A DNA stretch of 64,000 bases from Buttiauxella gaviniae ATCC 51604 (GTDB taxonomy: Bacteria; Pseudomonadota; Gammaproteobacteria; Enterobacterales; Enterobacteriaceae): positions 1-64,000 of the forward strand of contig NZ_LXEP01000026.1 in NCBI RefSeq assembly GCF_001654835.1. Direction: 5' to 3'. Positions 45,091 to 54,137 of the stretch are shown here, piece after piece. A program made the translations under genes and the position numbers. Positions within the stretch are counted from its first letter, which is position 1; each line of letters opens with the position of its first letter. Under the pieces are notes generated by a model. It did no database searches. It saw nothing but the letters and a program-made list of their open reading frames with translations, and had not been told where the DNA came from.

Positions 45091-46238
45091 TGAAGCCCGG
45101 CTACCCGTTGGTTCTTTTGTTCAGCGTGGGGCTAGCACAGCCATTGGTCGCCACTGCCAGCGGGCTGATTGATGAGGTGGACGGTATGCTGGATATGAGT
45201 GAATACCTTAGTGACAACCGTTACGGCTTTTTGCCGGTCCCGGTGGTGATAACCGAGCCTGCGGTAGGTTACGGCGGCGGACTGTTTGGCCTTTTCTTGC
45301 ATGATACGCCGGACAGTGAAGCCGGGAAAAACCATCCCGGCGCAAAAACTATCCCGCCTGCAGTCACGGCATTCGGCGGGGGCGCCACGCAAAATGGCAC
45401 CTGGTTTGTTGGCGGTGGACATCGCCACACCTGGAACAATGACAGCATCCGTTATTTGGTCGCACTCGGTTATGCAGATGTAAATCTTGATATTTATTCA
45501 GGTGACGTTGCGGGGTTCTCTCGAGGAAAGGGCATCAGTACGCAAACCAAAGGCTACGGCGGTATGCAAAAATTGCAGTTCCGAGTAGCTGATACGCCAT
45601 TTTTTATCGGCGCTTCACAGTTTTATGCAGATACCAAAATCTCTGCGGATAACCCGGTTATTAGCCGCGCATTGCAGCGTGTTTTGGGTGAGGAGAGCGC
45701 TTCATCAGCGCTTGGGTTGGTCATGGAATATGACACCACCGATAACTTTTTCTACCCGCACAACGGGCTGTCAGCCACGGCGGAATACCAGTTTTATAGC
45801 AGCTTCCTCGGTGGTGATTATCGCTACGACATGTTGACGCTCGACGGTAAATATTTCCAACCGCTCGGCACCGATTTCACGCTGGTGCTGGCCGGGAATT
45901 ATCAGTCACTTTCAAACCATGACCGGCATTTGCCACCGATGGCACGGCCCTATATCAAATTGCGAGGCATCTCGCAGTATCGCTATCAGGGAGATTATGT
46001 CAGCACCACGCAAACCCAGCTTGAATGGCAAATGACGCCGCGCTGGGTGTTGCAGGGTTTTGTGGGGGCAGGAAGCGCCAGCAAAGAAGCCGACGATCTC
46101 TTTAATAAAACCGAAGTGGCGTATGGCGGTGGGTTTCGCTACCTGATTGCGCGCAAGTTCGGATTGCATACCGGGATTGATGTCGCCTTTAGTGATAGCG
46201 AACAAGCCGTTTATTTCAATGTGGGGGCGGGGCTATAG
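45090..46238 (+). CDS. Omp85-like outer-membrane barrel without POTRA
   Basis: A 382-residue exported protein. After the signal peptide (to about residue 23) the chain is a beta barrel of the bacterial surface antigen (Omp85) type. The conserved loop motif is present as KLRGISQYRYQGDYVSTTQ, followed by the terminal strands GGGFRYLIARKFGL and YFNVGAGL. BamA and TamA have POTRA domains before the barrel; there is no room for any here. The start overlaps the MscS stop (TGATG). Another such barrel lies two genes downstream. Substrate or cargo unknown. Confidence 0.82.
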   Translation: MKPGYPLVLLFSVGLAQPLVATASGLIDEVDGMLDMSEYLSDNRYGFLPVPVVITEPAVGYGGGLFGLFLHDTPDSEAGKNHPGAKTIPPAVTAFGGGATQNGTWFVGGGHRHTWNNDSIRYLVALGYADVNLDIYSGDVAGFSRGKGISTQTKGYGGMQKLQFRVADTPFFIGASQFYADTKISADNPVISRALQRVLGEESASSALGLVMEYDTTDNFFYPHNGLSATAEYQFYSSFLGGDYRYDMLTLDGKYFQPLGTDFTLVLAGNYQSLSNHDRHLPPMARPYIKLRGISQYRYQGDYVSTTQTQLEWQMTPRWVLQGFVGAGSASKEADDLFNKTEVAYGGGFRYLIARKFGLHTGIDVAFSDSEQAVYFNVGAGL

Positions 46239-46285
46239 AGGGAATTTGCCGCCTGACTGACAATGCAAATATCTAAGAGAACGCC

Positions 46286-47260
46286 ATGAAGAAAATCCAA
46301 AGGAGTGTGCAACAGTGCCGGGTGATTGCGCTACCGCTACTGTTTTTATCCGGTGCGGCGTTTGGTGCGACAACGGACACTGCGACAGACAGCAGCACGT
46401 TTCCCATTTGGGGAGATGAAGCGCGTGCGCGCGGATATTCTATTCCGCTGCCGTTTGGTGTGAACCTCAGCTATATGAATATTCGCCAGAATGTCGACGT
46501 TGATAGTATTACCTTCTCCGGGTTGAAGCTTGGCGCGCATCCTATTCCCAGCGATATGTTTGCCATTGATGTCGGCCATACGCGTGAGCGTAGTAAGACT
46601 GAAAACCTGCGTCTGGATATGTGGGTGTTCCCGTTTTTAAATATTTATGGGCTGATGGGGTACACAAAAGGCTCGTCGATTTCGAACGTATCGGTGGATG
46701 CTGACCCGTCGCGTTATACCGGCATTGACCGGATTATTGCCTCGTCGGTGCACAGCCTGAACCAGAGCGGTGATTTACAGAACATCGATTTCACGCTCGA
46801 TTTTGAAGGCGTCACTTATGGCACCGGCGTTACGTTGGCGGGCGGGTATAAAAACTGGTTTACGCTGGTGGACACCAACTACACGCGTACCAATTTCGAT
46901 ATTCTGGACGGCAAAATCTCAGCCCTGACCATATCGCCACGCGTCGGGTATCGTTTCGATATGCCGCAAATTTCCGGGCCATCACATTTAAGCGTGTGGA
47001 TAGGCGCGATGTATCAGGACGTCCAGCAGGAGTTCAAAGGCAATCTATCTGACTTGCATATGCCTGCCGAACTTCAGCCGCTGATCAATTCGGTAAATAA
47101 AGATGACGATGGGCGTTTTGATGTTAAACAGCATCTCACTTCGCCATGGAACACGTTGATTGGCGCGCAATATGAACTCACGCAAAACTTTAACGTGCTG
47201 ACGGAGATTGGTTTTAACGAGCGTAATAGCTTCTTCCTCGCAGGTGAATATCGATTCTGA
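46286..47260 (+). CDS. Outer-membrane barrel protein of unknown family
   Basis: A 324-residue exported protein that I do not recognise. The signal peptide ends near residue 28 (AAFGAT). The remainder alternates polar and hydrophobic residues and ends in FFLAGEYRF with a terminal aromatic, as in outer-membrane barrels. A short segment between residues 265 and 275 (SVNKDDDGRFDV) looks like a loop. It lies 47 nt after the first Omp85-like gene, and its TGA overlaps the ATG of the second, so all are probably co-translated. Confidence 0.72.
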   Translation: MKKIQRSVQQCRVIALPLLFLSGAAFGATTDTATDSSTFPIWGDEARARGYSIPLPFGVNLSYMNIRQNVDVDSITFSGLKLGAHPIPSDMFAIDVGHTRERSKTENLRLDMWVFPFLNIYGLMGYTKGSSISNVSVDADPSRYTGIDRIIASSVHSLNQSGDLQNIDFTLDFEGVTYGTGVTLAGGYKNWFTLVDTNYTRTNFDILDGKISALTISPRVGYRFDMPQISGPSHLSVWIGAMYQDVQQEFKGNLSDLHMPAELQPLINSVNKDDDGRFDVKQHLTSPWNTLIGAQYELTQNFNVLTEIGFNERNSFFLAGEYRF

Positions 47261-48393
47261 TGAAGAAACGTGGCGCGCTATTTTTGGGCTTATTAAGCCT
47301 GATGAATACACCGACGGACGCGGTTGCCATGACGCGCGAGGAGATTGACGGTTTTCTGGGAAAGCTGGGGGCTGATAATCAATATGACCCCAGTAAAGGC
47401 ATTGACTGGAGCGTGTTGCCTGGGCCGTTTTATACCCCGGAGTTGAAACTGGGCCTGGGGACTGCCATCGCAGGAGTGTACCGCGTTGATCCCAACGATC
47501 ATGTCACGCAAAACTCGTCGGTGTCATTTACCGGTTTTGTGAGTACTAGCGGCGCGTTAGGGCTTGGCATGAAGAATTACACCTTCTTTTCGGGGGATGA
47601 ATGGCGGTTGTTTGTCGATGGATCGCTTGCGAAGATCCCGACCGGTTTTTGGGGCATTGGCTACGATGCGGCGCAGGGTGATGAGCAGAAATACACGCAA
47701 CAATCGATTAGCCTTCAACCGCAGATCATGCGCCAGGTGGTTGATGATCTGTATGCCGGTTTGGGTTGGGATTTTTCAACGTATGACGCTGAAAATATTG
47801 ATGATCAACATCCCGGTGATAACTTCTCCCGCTACAACGTGAAAGGAAATTCGCTGAGTTCGGGTATCACGGCGGCTATCAACTATGATTCTCGGGATGT
47901 GATAACCCGGCCGCAACACGGGCAGTTCTTTAGTGCCGAATACAGCCTTTTTGATCCTGCCCTTGGCTCGGATAACCACTTCACCGTTTTGCAGCTGCAA
48001 TATAATTATTACCTTCCGCTAAACAATCAGGATGTGTTGGCGTTCGATCTTTGGGGGCGTTTTGCGCGTGGTGATGTGCCATGGGATCGCTTGTCGCAGG
48101 CCGGGGACGATAATCGAATGCGTGGCTATTACCAGGGGCGTTATCGCGATAAAGACGTGGTCAGCACACAATTGGAATACCGTAAAAAGCTTAACTGGCG
48201 GCACGGTTATGTGTTGTGGGTTGGCACGGGCGCATTGGGTGACAGCCCGCATAATCTTTCAGATAACCCGCTGTTACCTACCATCGGCGCGGGTTACCGC
48301 TTCGAGGTTAAGCCTGACATGAATATTCGCCTCGACCTGGGGTTTGGCAAAGAGAGTGCCGGGTTTTACTTTCAAGTTGCGGAGGCATTTTAA
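47260..48393 (+). CDS. Second Omp85-like barrel without POTRA
   Basis: A 377-residue exported protein. The signal peptide ends near residue 23 (TDAVAM). The barrel carries the best Omp85 motif of the operon, NRMRGYYQGRYRDKDVVSTQ, followed by LEYRKKLNWRHGYVLWVG and GAGYRFEVKPDMNIRLDLGFG; it ends in VAEAF. POTRA domains are again lacking. It is distinct from the first barrel in sequence, so the two are not a recent duplication. Start and stop overlap both neighbours (TGATG, TAATG). Function unknown. Confidence 0.82.
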   Translation: MKKRGALFLGLLSLMNTPTDAVAMTREEIDGFLGKLGADNQYDPSKGIDWSVLPGPFYTPELKLGLGTAIAGVYRVDPNDHVTQNSSVSFTGFVSTSGALGLGMKNYTFFSGDEWRLFVDGSLAKIPTGFWGIGYDAAQGDEQKYTQQSISLQPQIMRQVVDDLYAGLGWDFSTYDAENIDDQHPGDNFSRYNVKGNSLSSGITAAINYDSRDVITRPQHGQFFSAEYSLFDPALGSDNHFTVLQLQYNYYLPLNNQDVLAFDLWGRFARGDVPWDRLSQAGDDNRMRGYYQGRYRDKDVVSTQLEYRKKLNWRHGYVLWVGTGALGDSPHNLSDNPLLPTIGAGYRFEVKPDMNIRLDLGFGKESAGFYFQVAEAF

Positions 48394-49514
48394 TGCAGCG
48401 CTGGATTTTTTCTCTGCTGCTTGGTGTGGCATCCCTGAGTTTTGGCGCGTCACCGAAATCAGCAGATATCTTGCCCATTGAGAAGGCGAGGCGAGTATGG
48501 CCAATAACACAAGAGCTCACGGCTCCTGAGTCTTTACGACCTTGCTGTGCCTTTGGATATGACCTGCAAGTACGAGCCGTCGGTGTACCCATTCCGGTCT
48601 ACCAGATTGGTAATATTCTGACGCTTACCACCCTTGGTCATCATCGTTACAACGATAGCGCATTGGGAGCAGTCAAAAATATTGTTGGTTTGAGTGAGGA
48701 GAAAAGTGGCCTCATTTACACTCGCCGTGGGGGTTTTATTGATATCGCCCACGTGCGTGATACTGCTGATAATACCTTCTACCTTTTCACGCAGATCTAC
48801 TCACGGCTTGGCCAGGACTGGCGGCTGTTCTATAGCGAAGAATTGGGTGTCCGACGCATTCAGCTTCATGCGTTTAATCCACCCGCGTCCATGGTTGAAC
48901 GCTATACGATTGCGGCCTGGCTTGCGGGGCATCTTGCCTTCCAGCTTGCGCAATGGCATGAGATTGCTCAGTGGTATGGATTCCAGTCGGTTCCGGGATT
49001 TTCTGAGGAGATATCTGCTTTTTCGCCCGAAGATCTCTATTCCAATTTATTGGGCGCAAGGCTGGCGATAAACGTGATTTTGCACGGACACGCCAGGTCA
49101 ATTGAGTCTTACGATCATGCGATAGACAAGGCGTTACACAAGGCATTGGTACAACTTGGCGCGGTCAGCAAAACAGAATCAGAAAGAAAATTCCGCGAAG
49201 TGGACGGCGACTGGTGGAACAGCAAGCGCCGGGTGCCGGATAAATTTTTGGTGCTCAACCGTAATTATGATCTCAGCGAGAACCGTTACCCGACTCCTGT
49301 CCCATTTGAAAAGGCGAAGCCCTATCGCTTGGTGATGCCTGAAACCGTTGCCGGGGTGACGATAAGTCAGCTTGGAGAATTGCAAATCCACACTGGCAGC
49401 GACATGCGTGGGCTTAAGGTACCGGAGAGTTTTTATCTTCCGGCACAGTTTTCAGCGCTGGCAGAACAGGCCAAATACGCGGATCAGATTCAGCTACAGC
49501 AAATGAAGAAATGA
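48393..49514 (+). CDS. DUF4056 family exported protein
   Basis: A 373-residue exported protein (signal peptide to about residue 18, SLSFGAS). It resembles the DUF4056 family. Notable motifs are RRGGFIDIAHVRDTAD, with conserved His and Asp, and WHEIAQWYGFQSVPGFSEEISAF, an HExxxxxG stretch like a metal-binding helix. These suggest a possible zinc enzyme, unproven. The C-terminus is helical and basic. It ends the MscS-barrel operon, overlapping the second Omp85-like barrel by one base. Confidence 0.75.
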   Translation: MQRWIFSLLLGVASLSFGASPKSADILPIEKARRVWPITQELTAPESLRPCCAFGYDLQVRAVGVPIPVYQIGNILTLTTLGHHRYNDSALGAVKNIVGLSEEKSGLIYTRRGGFIDIAHVRDTADNTFYLFTQIYSRLGQDWRLFYSEELGVRRIQLHAFNPPASMVERYTIAAWLAGHLAFQLAQWHEIAQWYGFQSVPGFSEEISAFSPEDLYSNLLGARLAINVILHGHARSIESYDHAIDKALHKALVQLGAVSKTESERKFREVDGDWWNSKRRVPDKFLVLNRNYDLSENRYPTPVPFEKAKPYRLVMPETVAGVTISQLGELQIHTGSDMRGLKVPESFYLPAQFSALAEQAKYADQIQLQQMKK

Positions 49515-49610
49515 GGGCTATAAGTAATCGTTATTGGACGTACAGGTAATTGTTCGTTTTGATGTTGCAAATATGTTACTTGCTCTCTACCCAACATTTG
49601 GAAACCTCGT

Positions 49611-50069
49611 ATGTTCACAATCAAAATTGACGATCTTTCGCATCCGGCGGTGCAGACATTAGTGGCCTACCATATTTCCGGCATGCTGGAACAATCACCG
49701 CCAGAAAGCAGCCACGCGTTGGATGTGCAAAAACTCCGTGACCCGGCTGTGACATTTTGGTCTGCGTGGGAAGGGGAGCAATTAGCCGGAATTGGTGCAC
49801 TGAAAATGCTCGATGATGGGCATGGTGAGTTGAAATCAATGCGTACCGCGGCGGATTTTTTACGCCGTGGTGTGGCAAACCAGTTTTTGCTGCACATTTT
49901 GCAAGTTGCGCGTGAGCGTGGCTTCCTGCGTCTGAGTTTAGAAACCGGGACTCAGCCGGGCTTTGCTGCTTGCCATCAGCTTTATCTCAAGCATGGCTTT
50001 GTCGATTGTGAGCCGTTTGCTGATTATCAACTCGACCCCAATAGCCGCTTTATGATGTTGGTTTTATAG
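49611..50069 (+). CDS. GNAT family N-acetyltransferase
   Basis: A 152-residue GCN5-related acetyltransferase with the acetyl-CoA-binding motif region MRTAADFLRRGVANQFLLHILQVARERG (shown in part: RRGVANQFLLHIL) and the strand-helix CHQLYLKHGFVDCEPF near the end, typical of the YsnE-like subgroup. The substrate is unknown. It is 96 bp after the DUF4056 gene and ends before a perfect hairpin, so it is likely monocistronic. The ribosome site before its ATG is weak. Confidence 0.83.
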   Translation: MFTIKIDDLSHPAVQTLVAYHISGMLEQSPPESSHALDVQKLRDPAVTFWSAWEGEQLAGIGALKMLDDGHGELKSMRTAADFLRRGVANQFLLHILQVARERGFLRLSLETGTQPGFAACHQLYLKHGFVDCEPFADYQLDPNSRFMMLVL

Positions 50070-50138
50070 CGGGTTTAACGTAAGGCTACCCAAAAGTAGG
50101 ATTGAGCCTTATGGCCTGGCGACTATTTTAAAACTATG

Positions 50139-50179
50139 AATTAAAGGGAACATCGAATTTCGCGATGTTCCCTTTAATT
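50139..50179. terminator. Perfect 17-bp hairpin, bidirectional terminator
   Basis: Arms AATTAAAGGGAACATCG (50139-50155) and its exact complement (50163-50179) enclose a 7-nt loop. A/T flanks make it an intrinsic terminator in both directions. It ends the acetyltransferase gene. The rest of the 341-bp gap 50070-50410 is AT-rich and should hold the autotransporter promoter; no operator recognised. Confidence 0.75.
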
Positions 50180-50410
50180 TATTGGCCTAATCCCTACTTC
50201 ATCTTTCTTCTCATTAAGTAATCATAGTTTTTAATCGTAATATTTAGCTCTATTTTCCCGAAAGTATGAGTGTTCAATTTATCTATTTATATTAATAATT
50301 GAATGAATTGCCTCTCAATAATGCGTTTGATTTTTACACAGCGATTAAGTAATGTTTATTACCCACATGAATCACATAATAAATATCCAAAAAAAGACAT
50401 TACTGAGACA

Positions 50411-53155
50411 ATGAATATATTAAAGTTAAAAAAGATCGCGTTCTTTATTCCTCTTTTGTTAACGGCATGTGGTGGAGGCGGTGGTGGTAGTGGCTCAGGT
50501 TCTCCTCAAGCAATAAATACTCCAGCGATAAAACCCGATGTACAAACTCCTGCGGCAAACAATAATAAAGTCAAAGTTGGGGTGTTGGATTCAGGTATTA
50601 ATAAAAGCCTCAGCAATATAACCGGTAAGGTTGCCATTATTTTGCATTATGTCGGGCAGGGGAAGAACCTTGGCTCAGGTGCATTTACTCCCGAGGATAT
50701 TACAGCATCGCTGGCACTGGCTGATATGGATACTTCTGGACATGGTAGCTATGTCTCTCAAATCCTTGTCAGTACGGGTAGTGGTGGGACATATGTAGGT
50801 AGCCAGGACATTCAGCTTTATGAAGCGAAAACGACCGATGACCCTCTTGGCCATTCAATGATTGATGATCAACTTGCTGCAATTATGGATCTGCATCAGC
50901 ATTATGGGGTCAATTTATTTAATGCCTCATGGGGGAGTTATAATCATTACGATGCAAATTCACCGATTACATCAGTATTAAAATATCTGGTTAATAACAA
51001 TGGTTTGATAGTTTTTTCTGCCGGGAATGATTTATTTAATGAACCCTCCGCAGAAAACCTGACCCCGTTGATTGATCGCTCTATCGAAAATGGATTAATC
51101 ACGGTAGTGGGTCTTGATGGTAATAAGCAGCTCTATAGTGAGTATGACGAAAACGGTGTAATTAAAGGCAGTAATGCTTGCGGAAGGGCTGCGGCCTGGT
51201 GTCTTGCTGGCGATTATGTCGTTGGGCCACTGCTCAGCGAGAATAACAGCGGTCATGTTTATTTCTACGGGACTTCAGGTGCCGCACCTCAAGTTACGGC
51301 AGCGGCAGCAAATGTATGGCAAAAATATCCCTGGATGACCGCAAAGCAGGTAAAACAGACAATATTAACGACCGCAACCTATCTGCCTGATGGTTCCCCA
51401 CAAGGGGCACATTATAACGCGAGCTATGGTTGGGGTGAGTTAAATGCTCTGCGTGCAGAAAATGGCCCAATGCTTTTTTCTTCTCTCTTTGGCGACTTTA
51501 ATGCTCAAGTACCCGATTCGCATTACATCTTCAGTAATGATATATCCGGTGATGCTGGTCTGGTTAAAAATGGTAACGGCACTCTGGAACTGGCAGGGGA
51601 TGACAGCTATACCGGCGATACCACGATAAATCAGGGCACACTATGGGTTAGTGGCGGTATTCATCGTGGCTCAGTGAACATTTCCCCTGGAGGGTTATTA
51701 ACGGGTTCTGGTTCAGTGAGTTCGACTTATAACAATGGGACGATAGATTTATCTAACGGCTCACTGAAAGTGAAAGGCGATTATTCACAGAGCCATAACG
51801 GCATACTTAATGCCTACATTGATAATCAGCTTGATATTAGCGGTAACGCGGCGCTGGATGGCACGGTCAACGTGGTTAATCAGAATTACGTGGTTAACGG
51901 GACGTACGACATTCTGCATGCGCAAAATATTCAGGGGCAATTTAGCCAGGTCAATGGCAGCAAGTTCCTGAAGATTAATCATGCTAATTATACGCCTGAC
52001 CATGTCAATCTCGATGTGGAACAAGTCTCTGCGCAAAATGCCGTCAGTAATGGAGATTCTCTGTCAATGGCGGGCGCCAAAGCGGTAGACAGCATTTTTG
52101 CTGCTGCTAATGACGTTGCATTAAAGCAGTACAACGGTGAAGTACTGACGGTAGACGAGCAGCAATTATTGGATTATTCCGCGGGCTTACAATCTACTCG
52201 TTCAGGAGATGGTGTTCAGCGCATTGTGGATAGCCATTCTGGCGTCATTTATTCCGAACTGCCTTCCGTGTTACTGGCGGAGCAAAATCGCCTTACGCAA
52301 ACTGTCGTGAATCGTTTAAGTGCCATGTATGGCATGGGTAAAGTTACCCCTGGCGTGTGGACTTCTTATGATTATATGAAAAACCAGTATCAGCCTGATG
52401 GATGGAACCAGGTGAGCAGCACCACTAATAACACCTCTGTGGGGATGGATGGTCGTGTTAGCAATGCCTTGCTGCTGGGTGGCTTCGTTAATAAAAATAA
52501 TATCACTGCCAAACTGGACAGAAACGGTGGAAGTCTTGATGGGAGCCAGAATGGTATTGGCGCTTATGGGCAGTTCAACGATGGCGCGTTTTATCTGAAC
52601 GGTCTGGCAAGTTACCAGCGTGGTGATGCAGACATTAAACGTCCGGTTATCGGCAATGGCACGCAAAGTAGCCAGAAGTCGAATACGGATATGAGCAGCG
52701 CGAGCCTTTACTTTGAATCAGGCTACGCATTTCATTTACCGCATGAAGCCGATATCACGCCCTATCTCGGCGTTGAATACGATCGTTCTAATACCGATAG
52801 TATCGATGAAGGAAACCCACAGGGTGTGAGTGTCAGTGGCATGAAAGGGCGCCAGAGTAGCGTGGCGCTGGGCTCTCGCTTTAATTATATGGTGAGTAAT
52901 GAACTCCATCTGTCAGCCTGGGCGCAGGCCAGCAAGATCGTGGCGCGTGATATCAGCGATATGAGACTGACGACCAATATGAGCGGGCAGGAAATTTCGC
53001 TGAACTCGCCAGAGTTTGATCGGAACAGCTTCGATTACGGCTTAGATATTGATTACGTTCTTTTGAATAGCGTGCAGCTTTTTGCCGGAATGCAGAGTAG
53101 CACGGCGAATGACCAGGCCTTTTCTGCCAGCGCGGGTGTGAAGTACTTCTGGTAA
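50411..53155 (+). CDS. Lipoprotein autotransporter, subtilisin-like protease
   Basis: A 914-residue type V secreted protein. The signal peptide has lipobox LLTAC followed by a Gly/Ser tract, so the passenger is lipidated, as in NalP and SphB1. An S8 peptidase domain (about 50-340) has the complete triad D60 (GVLDSGI), H111 (DTSGHGS) and S289 (YGTSGAA). A PATR-like beta-helix repeat follows (LELAGDDSYTGDTTINQGTL, about 390-420), then a linker and a C-terminal barrel (about 640-914) ending VKYFW. The start at 50411 is chosen from the signal peptide. Expected to sit on the cell surface and process other exported proteins. Confidence 0.92.
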   Translation: MNILKLKKIAFFIPLLLTACGGGGGGSGSGSPQAINTPAIKPDVQTPAANNNKVKVGVLDSGINKSLSNITGKVAIILHYVGQGKNLGSGAFTPEDITASLALADMDTSGHGSYVSQILVSTGSGGTYVGSQDIQLYEAKTTDDPLGHSMIDDQLAAIMDLHQHYGVNLFNASWGSYNHYDANSPITSVLKYLVNNNGLIVFSAGNDLFNEPSAENLTPLIDRSIENGLITVVGLDGNKQLYSEYDENGVIKGSNACGRAAAWCLAGDYVVGPLLSENNSGHVYFYGTSGAAPQVTAAAANVWQKYPWMTAKQVKQTILTTATYLPDGSPQGAHYNASYGWGELNALRAENGPMLFSSLFGDFNAQVPDSHYIFSNDISGDAGLVKNGNGTLELAGDDSYTGDTTINQGTLWVSGGIHRGSVNISPGGLLTGSGSVSSTYNNGTIDLSNGSLKVKGDYSQSHNGILNAYIDNQLDISGNAALDGTVNVVNQNYVVNGTYDILHAQNIQGQFSQVNGSKFLKINHANYTPDHVNLDVEQVSAQNAVSNGDSLSMAGAKAVDSIFAAANDVALKQYNGEVLTVDEQQLLDYSAGLQSTRSGDGVQRIVDSHSGVIYSELPSVLLAEQNRLTQTVVNRLSAMYGMGKVTPGVWTSYDYMKNQYQPDGWNQVSSTTNNTSVGMDGRVSNALLLGGFVNKNNITAKLDRNGGSLDGSQNGIGAYGQFNDGAFYLNGLASYQRGDADIKRPVIGNGTQSSQKSNTDMSSASLYFESGYAFHLPHEADITPYLGVEYDRSNTDSIDEGNPQGVSVSGMKGRQSSVALGSRFNYMVSNELHLSAWAQASKIVARDISDMRLTTNMSGQEISLNSPEFDRNSFDYGLDIDYVLLNSVQLFAGMQSSTANDQAFSASAGVKYFW

Positions 53156-53252
53156 TTGTTATATCAGGGCGAGTCGCAGGGAAGCGACAAGTAATCGAAC
53201 CTTTAAGTTTTAAACAAGGGCTCGATGAAGAGTCCGAATCTCAGAAAGCAAA

Positions 53253-53274
53253 AAACCAGCCCTTAGGCTGGTTT
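53253..53274 (-). terminator. Terminator of the tRNA-Phe gene
   Basis: AAACCAGCC/GGCTGGTTT stem with a four-base loop and a T-run on the minus strand, directly after the tRNA. The plus side also has a T-rich flank, so it may serve the autotransporter gene as well. Confidence 0.75.
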
Positions 53275-53284
53275 CTTTAAATAG

Positions 53285-53360
53285 TGGTGCCCGGACTCGG
53301 AATCGAACCAAGGACACGGGGATTTTCAATCCCCTGCTCTACCGACTGAGCTATCCGGGC
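53285..53360 (-). tRNA. pheU: tRNA-Phe (GAA)
   Basis: A complete 76-nt tRNA on the minus strand with encoded CCA. Acceptor GCCCGGA pairs with TCCGGGC; the anticodon loop is TTGAAAA with GAA, and the T loop is GGTTCGATTCC. It lies upstream of yjdC in E. coli too, where it is pheU, an integration hotspot. Its 3' end is intact, and I find no second copy of it in the window. Confidence 0.97.
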
Positions 53361-53474
53361 AACGGGGCGCATTAAACCGTAAAGGCCGTTAGGCGTCAAC
53401 GGCTTTGTCATAAAAAAGGGGCTAAATGCGTTTAAGTGCTTTCTTTTCATGCAAAATGGCGAGAAAACAATTCA

Positions 53475-54050
53475 TCAGGTCAATGCGCCACCTTGTCGGC
53501 ACTGGGCGAATCGCAGAATATCTTCGGCCAGTCGACGGGCAGTTTCGATATCGGCCTGGCTGCGTTTCACCAACAAACGGCTCAGGCAGCCTTCCAGCAC
53601 GAGTTCCATTTGATGCGCCACCATCGTTGGGTCATCCACTTCCAGCTGCATTAGCATTTCATGAGTGAATTCCCAGGCGGCTTTTTTCTGCTGATCGGCC
53701 AGTTGGTGAATCGGGTGCGATGCATCCGGGTAAAAGGTGCAGGCCGCAATAAACAGGCATCCCGGATAGCGATGGTTGTTGACGCATTCGGTCAACGCTT
53801 CGTAGCGCTTCAACAGTTTCTGCTCGAGCGACAACTCTTCATTAAGCGCGAGCTGACGGCGCCAGACATCAATTTGCTGACTCAAATAACGCAGGGCGTC
53901 ATAGAGTAATGCCTCACTGTTTGGCCAGAAATTGCTGATCTCTGTAACCGGATAGTCTGCCTCTGCGGCGACCATATCCAGGGTGGTGCTGGCAATTCCT
54001 TCACGTTCAAGTACGTGTAAGGCGTGCTCTAGTACTGTTTCGCGTTGCAC
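53475..54050 (-). CDS. yjdC: YjdC, TetR-family regulator
   Basis: A 191-residue TetR/AcrR regulator, the same length as E. coli YjdC. The N-terminal HTH is [19 protein letters not shown], and the core keeps [18 protein letters not shown] and [16 protein letters not shown]. The GTG at 54050 is chosen because GGAGG lies 8 nt upstream and it aligns with the E. coli start; an ATG at 54077 lacks a site. It follows dsbD on the same strand. Target genes unknown. Confidence 0.92.
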   Translation of the reverse strand: MQRETVLEHALHVLEREGIASTTLDMVAAEADYPVTEISNFWPNSEALLYDALRYLSQQIDVWRRQLALNEELSLEQKLLKRYEALTECVNNHRYPGCLFIAACTFYPDASHPIHQLADQQKKAAWEFTHEMLMQLEVDDPTMVAHQMELVLEGCLSRLLVKRSQADIETARRLAEDILRFAQCRQGGALT

Positions 54051-54137
54051 GGTTATCTCCTCCGTTGTACCCGTCATACTTCAAGCTGCCTCGATGCAAG
54101 CTGAATTATTTAGTGTACTTCCCACAATGAGTGTTGT

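Noticed and set aside
53285..53360. pheU as the boundary of an integrated island
   Set aside because: The tRNA is an island hotspot, but no integrase adjoins it and no duplicate of its 3' end was found elsewhere in the window.
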